Positions 41,325 to 51,150 of a DNA stretch of 59,222 nt are shown here, one piece after another. The position numbers and the translations under genes were made by a program. This DNA comes from Acidimicrobiia bacterium. GTDB lineage: Bacteria; Actinomycetota; Acidimicrobiia; Acidimicrobiales; Poriferisodalaceae. The notes under the pieces were generated by a model. It searched no databases, had not been told where the DNA came from, and saw only the letters and a list, made by a program, of their open reading frames with translations. The stretch is taken from positions 1-59,222 of the forward strand of contig JAJDTF010000128.1 of assembly GCA_022827265.1 (NCBI GenBank). The letters are read 5' to 3'. How positions within the stretch are numbered: position 1 is the stretch's first letter; every line of letters begins with the position of its first letter.

Positions 41325-41655
41325 GCTGCACCAGCGGAGGAGGCGGCGCGGTCGCGGCCCGCTGAGAAGCTGACTGCGGGGCGCATGAGCTTGTGTGTGG
41401 TCGACGAGGCTCACCATTCCACTTCGAGCACCTACCGCAAGCTGCTGGCGTGCGGCTGGCGGTACAGGCTCGGGCTGACCGGGACGCCGTGGCGCATGAG
41501 CGACTACGAAGGCTTCTCCGATGTCTGGGACACGCTGATTTGCGGCCCGGACTACTGCGAGCTTCGCAGTCTCGGCTACCTGGCCGACTTCCGAGTCGTC
41601 GAGCCGACAGTGAGGCTGCCTGATGATCTGCCTGACGACGACATGGGCGAGGACG
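41325..41655 (+). pseudogene. Fragment of a superfamily 2 DEAD/DEAH helicase
   Basis: About 110 codons in one frame that resemble the middle of a helicase: motif II in CVVDEAHHSTSSTYRKLL, motif III in YRLGLTGTPWRMSDYEGF, then CELRSLGYLADFRVVEPTV. There is no Walker A region before it (the frame begins in the hrcA upstream region) and no C-terminal helicase half. At about 41652 the sense switches to an unrelated protein in another frame, so this is a remnant left by deletion or recombination. Confidence 0.75.
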
Positions 41656-42850
41656 TGCCCTGCGGGCCAGCACTCCAACGGCGGCGCAGGCAAGAACTGC
41701 CACAGCCACAGCTTCACGCCGCCGCACTGCGGAACAGGCACATGGTCGCCCGGACACGGCCACACACCCGTTCCGCTGAAACCGTGCCCGCCGCCGCCCA
41801 AATGCGCTGACGGCTACTCGGGCACCCCGCCGAACTGTGTGAAGGATGCGCCGAAGGAGTGCGCTACGGGCAACCATCGCCACGGCAGCGGCGGCTGCGG
41901 CCCTGACCATGAGCCGCCGTGCGGGGTAGGCACATGGGACCCCGGCCACGGCCACGCGCTCGTTGACCGGCCGGCGTGCACCTACGCCGACGCGAGCCAC
42001 GCAACGGGGCCGATCACCTACTGCGGGACCCAATCGCACACGCACAAGACGCGCCACTTTCACTACGGCGGCGACGGCTGCCACGCCGTCGCGGACGCAC
42101 ACCCCACCGATCCGCCCCGCTACACGGGAGCTAACGCGTGCGCCAACTGGAAAGCCGACGTGAACAAGGCGATACAGAGCGCCAGCAGCACCTACCCGCT
42201 GCCGCCGACGGGTACGGACTGCGGCACTCTCGGAACGCATCTGAGGAACGTCGTCGGTGCCGTCGAGGGAGGCATCGACGCCCTCATCGACGCGGTCAAG
42301 GAGGGGCGGGAGATGAAGGCTGAGAGCTACGAGAAGCTGGGCGACACCGCGATTCAGGCCAATATCGAGGCACAACAGCTGTGGAACAAACTGCCGAGCG
42401 ACGCCCGAACCGTCGGCGGCGTGCTCGTATGCGCCCCGGCGGGCTATCTAGGTGCTGTTGGGGGGCGGTGCGGTAGGCACCGTTGTGGGCGGCGGCCCAG
42501 GCGTCGGCACCGTTGTGGGCGGCGTTGCTGGCGGCACCATCGTAGAGGTGGGGTGTGCCATCGCAGTAGATAGGTGGGCCAATGCCGACTTTGAGAGCCT
42601 GCTATCAGAGAACAGGCAGAAGAGCACCGACGACGACAGCGGCACCGACGACGAGGATGCGGACCCTGAGCCGGAGGCCGATCCGAAGCCGACCGCTGCG
42701 GAGATCAAACAGAAGTACGACGAGATCAACGAGGCGTACCGCCGTTACCGGAACGGGGAGATCACCGCAGCGGAGATGCAACAGGCGGTCCAGCGCTTCA
42801 CGCGCTGGCGCTGCGAGGAAATGGGCCACACGAACTGGTGCAACCGATGA
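41653..42850 (+). pseudogene. Cys/His-rich repeat protein, N-terminally truncated and frameshifted
   Basis: The first part has repeats such as CPAGQHSNGGAGKNCHSHS, HCGTGTWSPGHGHTPV, CATGNHRHGSGGCGPDH and CGVGTWDPGHGHALV, possibly metal-binding, then a helical region (NKAIQSASSTYPLP, GIDALIDAVKEGREMKAESY). At a run of six G at 42460-42465 the sense moves by one base into a frame with a glycine-zipper-like hydrophobic stretch (VGTVVGGGPGVGTVVGG), an acidic linker and a C-terminal helix (MQQAVQRFTRWRCEEMG). No signal peptide or start precedes CPAGQ, because the 5' end is joined to the helicase fragment. I do not know the function; similar Cys/His repeats occur in actinobacterial secreted proteins as I recall them. 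Confidence 0.65.
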
Positions 42851-43197
42851 ACGCCCCGAACTACCCTGACACCATGACTGCCGAGGCGCACACCGACACG
42901 GCAGACCCCGTCGGCATGACTTACTGGCAGGCGACATGGTGGCTATACCTCCCGATACTCCCGACCGCCATGCTTGCCGTGCTGGTCATGTCCTACGCAC
43001 CGTCCGGCGCGGCTGGGCTGGCCGTGTTCGCTGTCACTGTCGCTGGTTACGGAGTCACGAACTGGCTGGCTTTCGTGTGGCGGAAGCGGAGGCATCCCGA
43101 ACGCTACGCAGCCTGCATGGCCGCGTTCGGAGCGGCTTGGGAACGCCGACGTAGCAGCCGTCTGCGGCCTCCCCCAGGCCCTTTTCCCCCAAGCTGA
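42847..43197 (+). CDS. Small membrane protein of unknown function
   Basis: 116 aa from ATG 42847, which overlaps the upstream pseudogene stop as ATGA. Two hydrophobic segments (WWLYLPILPTAMLAVLVMSY and AAGLAVFAVTVAGYGVTNWL) are followed by a basic tail (WRKRRHPERYAACMAAFG). No family recognised. The coupling suggests it once served with the Cys/His-rich protein, perhaps as a membrane partner. It may be the only intact gene of the decayed patch. Confidence 0.55.
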   Translation: MNAPNYPDTMTAEAHTDTADPVGMTYWQATWWLYLPILPTAMLAVLVMSYAPSGAAGLAVFAVTVAGYGVTNWLAFVWRKRRHPERYAACMAAFGAAWERRRSSRLRPPPGPFPPS

Positions 43198-43958
43198 GGC
43201 GTGTCGGGCTGAGTGTCTGACGGGCTGCCAGTGCGCTCAGGTGCTCTCTAGCGCCTGCCCTGACGGCGGGTAAACATCGTTCGCGGGACCCTTCAGGGTC
43301 GGCTTCGGGTCGGCTCTGAGGGGTCTTGCGCGTGCTTGGGTTCGTGGCTGCTGGCGGGTTGAGCGCCTTGCACACTGCCGTCTGTGGCATCGGGTGTGGC
43401 TCACATCGTCGCTGAGAACGAAGCTGCGGAGCGTGCGGACAGCGGCTGTGGTGGCAATGCGGCACCGACACGGCCGGAGAGCGTGGCCGCGGGCGTGACC
43501 GGTTCTGGCATCACTACACCGACACCATCAGCACACTGCGCACCGACACAGTGCGGCACTGCGCCGACTGCCGAGAAGTCGCACACTTGGCGGAGACCGT
43601 CGGCTCGGGGCAACTGTGCCTGCCGGGGATCAGGCGAGCCAGAGTCAGTCGGCCGGATTCCCGTGAATCGGTTGGCGCGGCCCCGAAGGGCGCACGGCTG
43701 GTAGGTAGGGCGCGACGCTAGTCTGCGGAGTGTCGCCGCAGGCTCATATGCGCAGTTACATACTTTTGGGGCGAATATGCTGCTGACCTCCGGTTATCAG
43801 CAAACTGCCGGATCGCGTGAGCAGAGGATCCTGCCCCCTCCGCAGCGGGCGCACCTTCCCGCGCAGCGTCTCGGCCCAAGTAGCGTCGAGCTAGTGGGGG
43901 CAGGCACAGTGAGCGCGGCGCCCGGCGGGCGGGCCGCCACTGCGGGAGCAGGGCGCTG
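43198..43958. other. 761-base stretch without a convincing gene
   Basis: Reading frames here lack good starts and typical codon bias. A five-base-pair hairpin GACCC-TTCA-GGGTC lies at 43287-43300. From about 43416 to 43704 one frame reads SCGACGQRLWWQCGTD and later RHCADCREVAHLAETVG, suggesting a decayed Cys-pair (zinc-type) protein without a start codon. The part nearest holA (about 43740-43800) is relatively AT-rich and may hold its promoter. Confidence 0.5.
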
Positions 43959-44930
43959 ATGCCCGGAGGAGCGGTGCGGCTGGTCAGCGGTGCCGACGAG
44001 ATCCTCACGGCCGAGGCGGTGCGAGCCGCCGTCGCCGAGCTGGTGGGCGAAGCCGACCGCGCAGAGGTGCTCGATGAGTTCGCCGGCGATGAGTACACGC
44101 TGAACGATGTCGTCATCTCGGCATCGACGCTGCCGATGCTGGCAACCCACCGGGTCGTCGTGGCCCGTGGGCTCAGCCGTTTCGGCGCGGCCAATCTCGC
44201 CCCGCTGATCGCGTGGCTGGACGATCCCTGCCCCACCACCGACCTGGTGCTCGAGTGGGACTCCGGTCGTGTGCCGCGCCCGCTGGCCGAGGCCGTGGAG
44301 GCCAGCGGGGGCCACCGGGTCGCATCAGACGTGCCCGGCGGGGCGCGCAACCGCCGGACATGGCTGGAGGAGCGTCTCGCAGAGGCACCGGTCCAGCTCG
44401 ATGCCCGAGCCCGCGCGAGCGTCGCCGACCACCTCGGCGCCGAACTCAGCCGTCTCGGATCGCTGCTCGACACGCTGGCGGCGGTCTTCGGCGAAGGCGC
44501 CCGTCTGGACGCCGACGACGTGCTGCCCTACCTAGGGGCCGAGGGCGACGTCCCGCCGTGGGAGCTGACCGACGCGATCGACCGGGGGAACGTGAGTACG
44601 ACCCTCGCAGTGCTGCAGCGCATGTGGGGTGCGGGCCGGCACCCCCTCGCAGTCACGGCCACCGTCGCCAACCACATCACCCGGATGGCCCGCCTGGACG
44701 GCGCCGACGCCACGAACGAGAAGGACGCCGCTGCCGTGCTGGGCCTGCGCGGATCCACGTTTCCGGCCCGCAAGGCACTCGATGGCTGCCGGCGGCGCGG
44801 CAGCGAGGGCATTGCCCGAGCTGTCGAGTTGCTCGCAGCGGCCGACATGGACATGCGCGGACGGTCCGGACTCGACGCTCGCTGCGTTGCCGAGATCCTC
44901 TGTGCGCGGCTCGCCGCCGGCACCCGCTGA
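43959..44930 (+). CDS. holA: DNA polymerase III subunit delta
   Basis: Clamp-loader subunit that opens the sliding clamp. 323 aa, the family length. The N-terminal pseudo-ATPase domain starts VRLVSGADEILTAEAVRAAV; ALDDSTLPMLATHRVVVARG-type strand (ISASTLPMLATHRVVVARG), RNRRTWLEERLAEA and LGAELSRLGSLLDTLAAVFG are characteristic of HolA, as is VTATVANHITRMARL in the collar domain. The neighbourhood comEA-comEC, lepA, rpsT, holA is the usual one for this gene. Confidence 0.93.
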   Translation: MPGGAVRLVSGADEILTAEAVRAAVAELVGEADRAEVLDEFAGDEYTLNDVVISASTLPMLATHRVVVARGLSRFGAANLAPLIAWLDDPCPTTDLVLEWDSGRVPRPLAEAVEASGGHRVASDVPGGARNRRTWLEERLAEAPVQLDARARASVADHLGAELSRLGSLLDTLAAVFGEGARLDADDVLPYLGAEGDVPPWELTDAIDRGNVSTTLAVLQRMWGAGRHPLAVTATVANHITRMARLDGADATNEKDAAAVLGLRGSTFPARKALDGCRRRGSEGIARAVELLAAADMDMRGRSGLDARCVAEILCARLAAGTR

Positions 44931-44938
44931 GGGCGGCG

Positions 44939-45202
44939 CTAGACGCCGTTGCGGGATGCTGTGCGAGTGATGAGGCGCGACTTGCGCCGGCCCGCCTCGT
45001 TCCGGTGGATGACACCTTTCGCGGCGGCCTTGTCGAGTCGCTTCTGAGCGAGACGGATGAGCTCGCCGGTGGGCTCGCCCGCCTCCGCGGCTGCGATCAC
45101 CGCCTTCTCACGCGTCCGCAGTTCTGAGCGCACGGCACGATTGCGCACCCGCCGCGCCTCGTTCTGACGATTGCGCTTGATCTGGCTCTTGATGTTGGCC
45201 AC
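44939..45202 (-). CDS. rpsT: 30S ribosomal protein S20
   Basis: 87 aa from GTG 45202, beginning VANIKSQIKRNRQNEARRVR, the standard S20 start (ANIKSQ after Met removal). The protein is helical and very basic, ending SRLITRTASRNGV. GGAGAG lies upstream. Longer in-frame codons up to 45382 translate repeat R1 and the lepA leader and are not coding. S20 binds 16S rRNA early in assembly. Convergent with holA, eight bases apart. Confidence 0.97.
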   Translation of the reverse strand: MANIKSQIKRNRQNEARRVRNRAVRSELRTREKAVIAAAEAGEPTGELIRLAQKRLDKAAAKGVIHRNEAGRRKSRLITRTASRNGV

Positions 45203-45275
45203 GAAGGCATGCTCTCCGTCTCGAAACCGGCCCCGCAGGGTACCGTGCGGCCTGCGATGCGCCACGTGCCCCCAA

Positions 45276-45339
45276 GAGGCTGAGCCGAACGGCGAAGCCG
45301 TGGCCCGAGCGGCCCGTGAGCGGAGCGAACATGAGCGGG
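45276..45339 (+). repeat. Dispersed 64-base element R1, copy 3
   Basis: Third copy, again 64 bases without gaps, oriented toward lepA and ending only nine bases before its GTG. It shares with copy 1 the CATGAGCGGG end (copy 2 has a different pair there). It lies in the divergent rpsT/lepA intergenic region. Confidence 0.9.
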
Positions 45340-45348
45340 AAGTAACAG

Positions 45349-47184
<1,836 letters not shown>

Positions 47185-47189
47185 GCCGC

Positions 47190-47282
47190 GCCCGCTGCGG
47201 AGGCGGCAGAACTCTCTGCTCACGCGATCCAGCAGGTTGCAACGTCGCAGAATCTCCTGCCGCCTCCTCCGCTACGGCATCT
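47190..47282. repeat. Structured element R2, copy 2, between convergent lepA and comEC
   Basis: Outer stem: GCGGAGGCGGCAG (47197-47209) pairs with CTGCCGCCTCC-TCC-GC (47257-47272), 13 pairs with a three-base bulge. Inner stem TCTGC/GCAGA. It includes the comEC stop codon. The copy at 17340-17433 has one more pair in the outer stem. Confidence 0.8.
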
Positions 47283-49221
47283 GTGGGTTCACCGTCTCAG
47301 CTCCTGAGACGTGCAGGCGTTCTGCAGATGGCTCAATGGTGACCCCGGCGACGACGACGGCTTCGGTCACTGTCTCGTGGGCGACCCGGCCGCCGAGGCC
47401 CACCGGCGCGAGAACCTGGCCGACATCGTGTCGGGCGTGCAGGGCACGTACCGCCTCGCGGCCAGCGCGGCTCGCCGAGCGGGCCACGAGCACATCGATG
47501 CGGTCGATTCCCGCAGCGTGGAGCTGGCCCAGCGCACGTGCAGGATCCGGACGGTCCACCACCACGACAAGCGGGTCGGTGCGCTGCACGACAAGATGCG
47601 GCCCCGCCGGAGGCACAGGCCGGTGGGTGCTGGCCGCCGCCCACACGCCGACGCCGGCCGCGACGACCGCCAGGCTGCGCAGGGCGCCGGCCAGGTTCCC
47701 GAACAGGCGCGGTGCGGCCACAAAGAGCCCAGCGCAGCATCCGGCTGCCGCAGCCGCGGCAGTCAATTCAGCAGCCTCGATCTGCGGCCATCCCAGCGAC
47801 GCGCCCCAACGCGCCACCCCCGCTACCCACCCCATCATCAGCCTGGTCGGCAGATGCAGTACCGATGCAACCGCATCGCCGGCGAGGCCGCCCGTGAGAC
47901 CGCCGACGAGGCCCCAGACCATCGCCGGGCCTGCGACCGGACCAGCCAGGACGTTGGCAGGAATGCTCACGAGCGGCAGCGAGCCGAAGACGGCGAGCTG
48001 AACCGGCAGCACTCCCGCCTGGGCGCACAGCGTGGCGGCGAGCGCCAGGCGCAGCCATTGCGGCCCCCACAGCAGGCGTGAGATGCGGCGAGCCCCGACC
48101 ACGATGGCAGCGGTCGCGGCGACCGACAGCTGGAAGCCGACCGATCGGACGAGCAACGGATCGACAAGCAGCAGCACGATGACCGCCAGTGCCAGCAGCC
48201 GCGTCGCCGATGCCCGTCTGCCGACTGCATGCGCGCCGACGGCGAGAGTGGCGAGTACGCACGCCCGCAGCACCGAGGGCTCGCCACGGGTCAGCACGGC
48301 GAACTGGATGAGGAGGGCTGCCACGGCGATCAGCCGGGCCCGGGGTCGAAGCCCGGCCAGCAAGGGTGCGAACAGCAGCAGCACGAACGCCACGTTCGAA
48401 CCCGACACGGCGAGCAGGTGGGTGAGCGATGTCGCCCGGAAGTCGTGCACGACTTCGGGCAGCTGATCCCGGTCGTCGCCGTACACGAAGCCGGCGAGCA
48501 GCGCTGCATCGCGCGGCGACAGCGATTCCCCCGATGCCTCCACGAGCCCGCGCAGCGAGTTCGCAATGCGGAACGGCGCGCTGCCGCCGCCGAGACGGTG
48601 TGCTGTACGGATCTCCGCGGCCCCTGCGAGATGCCGGGGCCACAGGAAGGGGCGGTCGGCGGGCTCGGCCGGTTCTGCGGTCACATTCAGGAGCCAACGC
48701 TCCCCCATCGCCGCATCTTCCAGCCGCCACGCGGGCGGGCCCCGTGCCCAGCCCTCCCACCGGTGCTCGGCGCCGCCGATCGTCGCACTGAACAGCACGA
48801 CCAAAGCGCCCGAGCGCCAGCGGGGATCGCCGACCAGGCGCACCTCGCCCTCGAATTCCCCGCCCGTCACGGAGCTGAGCTGGGCGAGCTGCACTCCCAT
48901 GGCAACCGCCGCGAGCACCAGCAGGCCGACCGGGATGAGCACTCGCGCACGGCTCGCTATGCCCGCGGCGCCGAGTCCGATGCCCAGTGCAACGCCCCAC
49001 CACCACGAGCCCCGCCACAGCGACACCGGGGGTGCCCACAGCGCGCCGGCCGCGGTGGTGATGGCACCCGCCACCAACCACCGGTCCGCAACAGCGCTGA
49101 GACCTCCGAACCGGCGAGGCGCCGCCCGTTGCGGGGTAGCCGGGCCGAGTGCGCCCGCCTGGATCGATGCAATCGACGGCCGGAGCGCCGCGGCCCGCTC
49201 GGGCGATTCAAACGGTTGCAT
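47272..49221 (-). CDS. comEC: ComEC/Rec2-type DNA uptake channel protein
   Basis: 649 aa from ATG 49221, which overlaps the comEA end by 14 bases. N-terminal membrane helices, an OB-like extracellular domain (GEFEGEVRLVGDPRWRSGAL), then the Competence domain with ALLAGFVYGDDRDQLPEVVH, THLLAVSGSNVAFVLLLFAP, TRGEPSVLRACVLA and many helices. The C-terminal beta-lactamase-like domain is degenerate: where ComEC proteins normally have HxHxDH, this one reads VLVARSASRAGREAV. It would translocate single-stranded DNA in transformation by family analogy. Confidence 0.9.
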   Translation of the reverse strand: MQPFESPERAAALRPSIASIQAGALGPATPQRAAPRRFGGLSAVADRWLVAGAITTAAGALWAPPVSLWRGSWWWGVALGIGLGAAGIASRARVLIPVGLLVLAAVAMGVQLAQLSSVTGGEFEGEVRLVGDPRWRSGALVVLFSATIGGAEHRWEGWARGPPAWRLEDAAMGERWLLNVTAEPAEPADRPFLWPRHLAGAAEIRTAHRLGGGSAPFRIANSLRGLVEASGESLSPRDAALLAGFVYGDDRDQLPEVVHDFRATSLTHLLAVSGSNVAFVLLLFAPLLAGLRPRARLIAVAALLIQFAVLTRGEPSVLRACVLATLAVGAHAVGRRASATRLLALAVIVLLLVDPLLVRSVGFQLSVAATAAIVVGARRISRLLWGPQWLRLALAATLCAQAGVLPVQLAVFGSLPLVSIPANVLAGPVAGPAMVWGLVGGLTGGLAGDAVASVLHLPTRLMMGWVAGVARWGASLGWPQIEAAELTAAAAAAGCCAGLFVAAPRLFGNLAGALRSLAVVAAGVGVWAAASTHRPVPPAGPHLVVQRTDPLVVVVDRPDPARALGQLHAAGIDRIDVLVARSASRAGREAVRALHARHDVGQVLAPVGLGGRVAHETVTEAVVVAGVTIEPSAERLHVSGAETVNPQMP

Positions 49222-49867
49222 GGGGCCGTAACCGGGACAGCTTGGAGGGTCCGATCCCGGGCACCTGCTCGAGTGCATCCAGCGTCGCGAACGGGCCGTG
49301 CTCGGCCCTGTAGGCGATGATTGCCGCCGCCAGTGACGGGCCGATGCCCGGCAGCTCGTCGAGCTGCGCTGCCGTGGCGGCATTGACATCGATGGGCCCG
49401 GCCGGATCCGAGCCTGGCGTCCCGACTGCGGGCAGCTCGCCCTCGACCGGCACATAGATCTGCTGCTCGTCGTGCAGCCGCTCTGCCAAGTTGACCGCTG
49501 CTTCATCGGCGTCGGCATCCAGCCCGCCGGCCGCATCGACGAGGTCGCCGACCCGGGAGCCAGCAGGAACCTCGTAGAGCCCCGGCTGCCGCACCGCACC
49601 GGCAAGGTGCACCTTCAGCAGCGATGGTTGCGTGGTCGCCACCGGGAGGGGTGCCTCGGCCGCTGCGAGCGGCAGCTCGATGGGCTCGGGCGAGCCGTGG
49701 CGGACGCCGGCCAGGAATCCTGCTGCAACCAACGCGCCGACGGCACCCAGCAGCACCAGGACCGGCACCACGCCGACCCGCCGTGCGAATCCCGCTGCCT
49801 CTGTCGCGACCGAACGCCAGTCGGTAGAGCGCCCGTGTGCTGACGGCCCTGGGCCCGGCGCCCGCAT
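49208..49867 (-). CDS. comEA: Competence protein ComEA (DNA receptor)
   Basis: 219 aa. An N-terminal anchor (RVGVVPVLVLLGAVGALVAAG), a SLBB domain (KVHLAGAVRQPGLYEVPAGS, VNLAERLHDEQQIYVP) and a C-terminal pair of helix-hairpin-helix motifs (INDVNAATAAQLDELPGIGP-like segment IDVNAATAAQLDELPGIGPS and LEQVPGIGPSKLSRL) that bind double-stranded DNA. Directly upstream of and overlapping comEC, as in most Gram-positive competence operons. Confidence 0.95.
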   Translation of the reverse strand: MRAPGPGPSAHGRSTDWRSVATEAAGFARRVGVVPVLVLLGAVGALVAAGFLAGVRHGSPEPIELPLAAAEAPLPVATTQPSLLKVHLAGAVRQPGLYEVPAGSRVGDLVDAAGGLDADADEAAVNLAERLHDEQQIYVPVEGELPAVGTPGSDPAGPIDVNAATAAQLDELPGIGPSLAAAIIAYRAEHGPFATLDALEQVPGIGPSKLSRLRPHATV

Positions 49868-49990
49868 GCAGGCGACCCTAGTGAGCGCCTTTGTTTAAGT
49901 TTCGATGAATTTCCATACACCGACACCTGCGAACACTGTGGTGCGCGGCAATGATGGCCCCGGCAAACTCCTTGAGCCGGAGGAACGACG

Positions 49991-51073
49991 GTGACATCTT
50001 CAGCCCACCCCGCCACCGACAAGCCCAACGGTGCCAGCAGTGGCCCTTCCGGTGGTCCGGTTGCCGGCATTGACATCCAGCCGGTCACGGCGTGGATGGC
50101 CGACCGGGTCGAGCTCAGCCCGCCGCTGCAGTTCGAGATCATCGCCGGCGGGCACTCGAACCTCACCTACCGCGTCAGCGACGCCATGGGCTGCCGGTGG
50201 GTGCTGCGCCGTCCGCCGCTGGCGCACTTGCTGGCCGGGGCGCGCGACATGGTTCGCGAGCACCGCATCCTGGCTGCGCTGGAGCCGACGCCGGTCCCGA
50301 CACCGCCGGTGGTGGGCCTCTGCACTGATGCCGACGTCAATGGCGCCGACTTCTACGTGACCGAGTTCGTGGACGGCACCGTGCTGCGCTCGCTGGCCGA
50401 TGCCGATCTGCTCACGCCTGAGGCCCGGGGCGCGCTGAGCCGACAACTGGTCGAAGTGCAGACCGCCATCCACGACACCGATCTCGAGGCAACCGGTCTG
50501 GACACCCTCGGCCGCCCGAACGACTACGTCGCCCGGCAGCTTCATGTGTGGCGTCGCCAGTTCAATGCGATGACCTCGCGGGATCTGCCGATCATCGAGA
50601 GCGTCCACGAGCTGCTCGTGGCGTCCATTCCGCCCCAGACCGAGGCCACGCTGGTGCACGGCGACTACCGCTTGGACAACTGCCTGTCGCGGGTCGACGG
50701 CGGATTGGCGGCCGTGCTCGACTGGGAGATCTCGACGCTGGGCGACCCGCTCGCCGACTTCGGGTTCTCGCTGGGCTACTGGGTGGAGCCCGGCGACGGC
50801 TTCAATCCCCTGGGCCACGACGCCACCGCAGCCGAGGGCTTCTGGACTCGCGAGGAGCTGGCGAACGCCTACGGCGAGCTGACCGGCCGTGACGTCAGCG
50901 CCATGAGATGGTTCTTCGCGTTCGCGAGCTGGCGGTTGGCGTGCATTCTCGAGGGTGTACATGCCCGTTATGTGGGCGGCGCCATTCCGGAGATTCCCCC
51001 GGAGGTTCACGAGTTCCCCCGCAGCATCGTGGCGCTTGCCGAACGCGCAGAAGCGGTGCTGGCCGATCTGTGA
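49991..51073 (+). CDS. Aminoglycoside phosphotransferase (APH)-fold kinase, ACAD10/11-like
   Basis: 360 aa from GTG 49991 with AGGA nine bases upstream. Kinase motifs: IIAGGHSNLTYRV (nucleotide loop), catalytic VHGDYRLDNCL and the metal site LDWEISTLGDPLADFGF. This is the APH-like group often called putative acyl-CoA dehydrogenase-associated kinases, which phosphorylate hydroxyacyl substrates in tested members, not antibiotics. The gene leads the accessory catabolic cluster; substrate unknown. Confidence 0.85.
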   Translation: MTSSAHPATDKPNGASSGPSGGPVAGIDIQPVTAWMADRVELSPPLQFEIIAGGHSNLTYRVSDAMGCRWVLRRPPLAHLLAGARDMVREHRILAALEPTPVPTPPVVGLCTDADVNGADFYVTEFVDGTVLRSLADADLLTPEARGALSRQLVEVQTAIHDTDLEATGLDTLGRPNDYVARQLHVWRRQFNAMTSRDLPIIESVHELLVASIPPQTEATLVHGDYRLDNCLSRVDGGLAAVLDWEISTLGDPLADFGFSLGYWVEPGDGFNPLGHDATAAEGFWTREELANAYGELTGRDVSAMRWFFAFASWRLACILEGVHARYVGGAIPEIPPEVHEFPRSIVALAERAEAVLADL

Positions 51074-51150
51074 CCTGTCCGCGATGAGGTGACGTCTGGG
51101 GACGCAGCGTCCCTCGGGCACGGCGACCGCACGGCGGTATGGTCCCCGCC

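Noticed and set aside
41252-41330. CIRCE element upstream of hrcA
   Set aside because: No TTAGCACTC/GAGTGCTAA-type inverted repeat is present.
43718-44473. A 251-codon minus-strand frame opposite holA
   Set aside because: Ser/Arg-rich antisense shadow of the clamp-loader gene.
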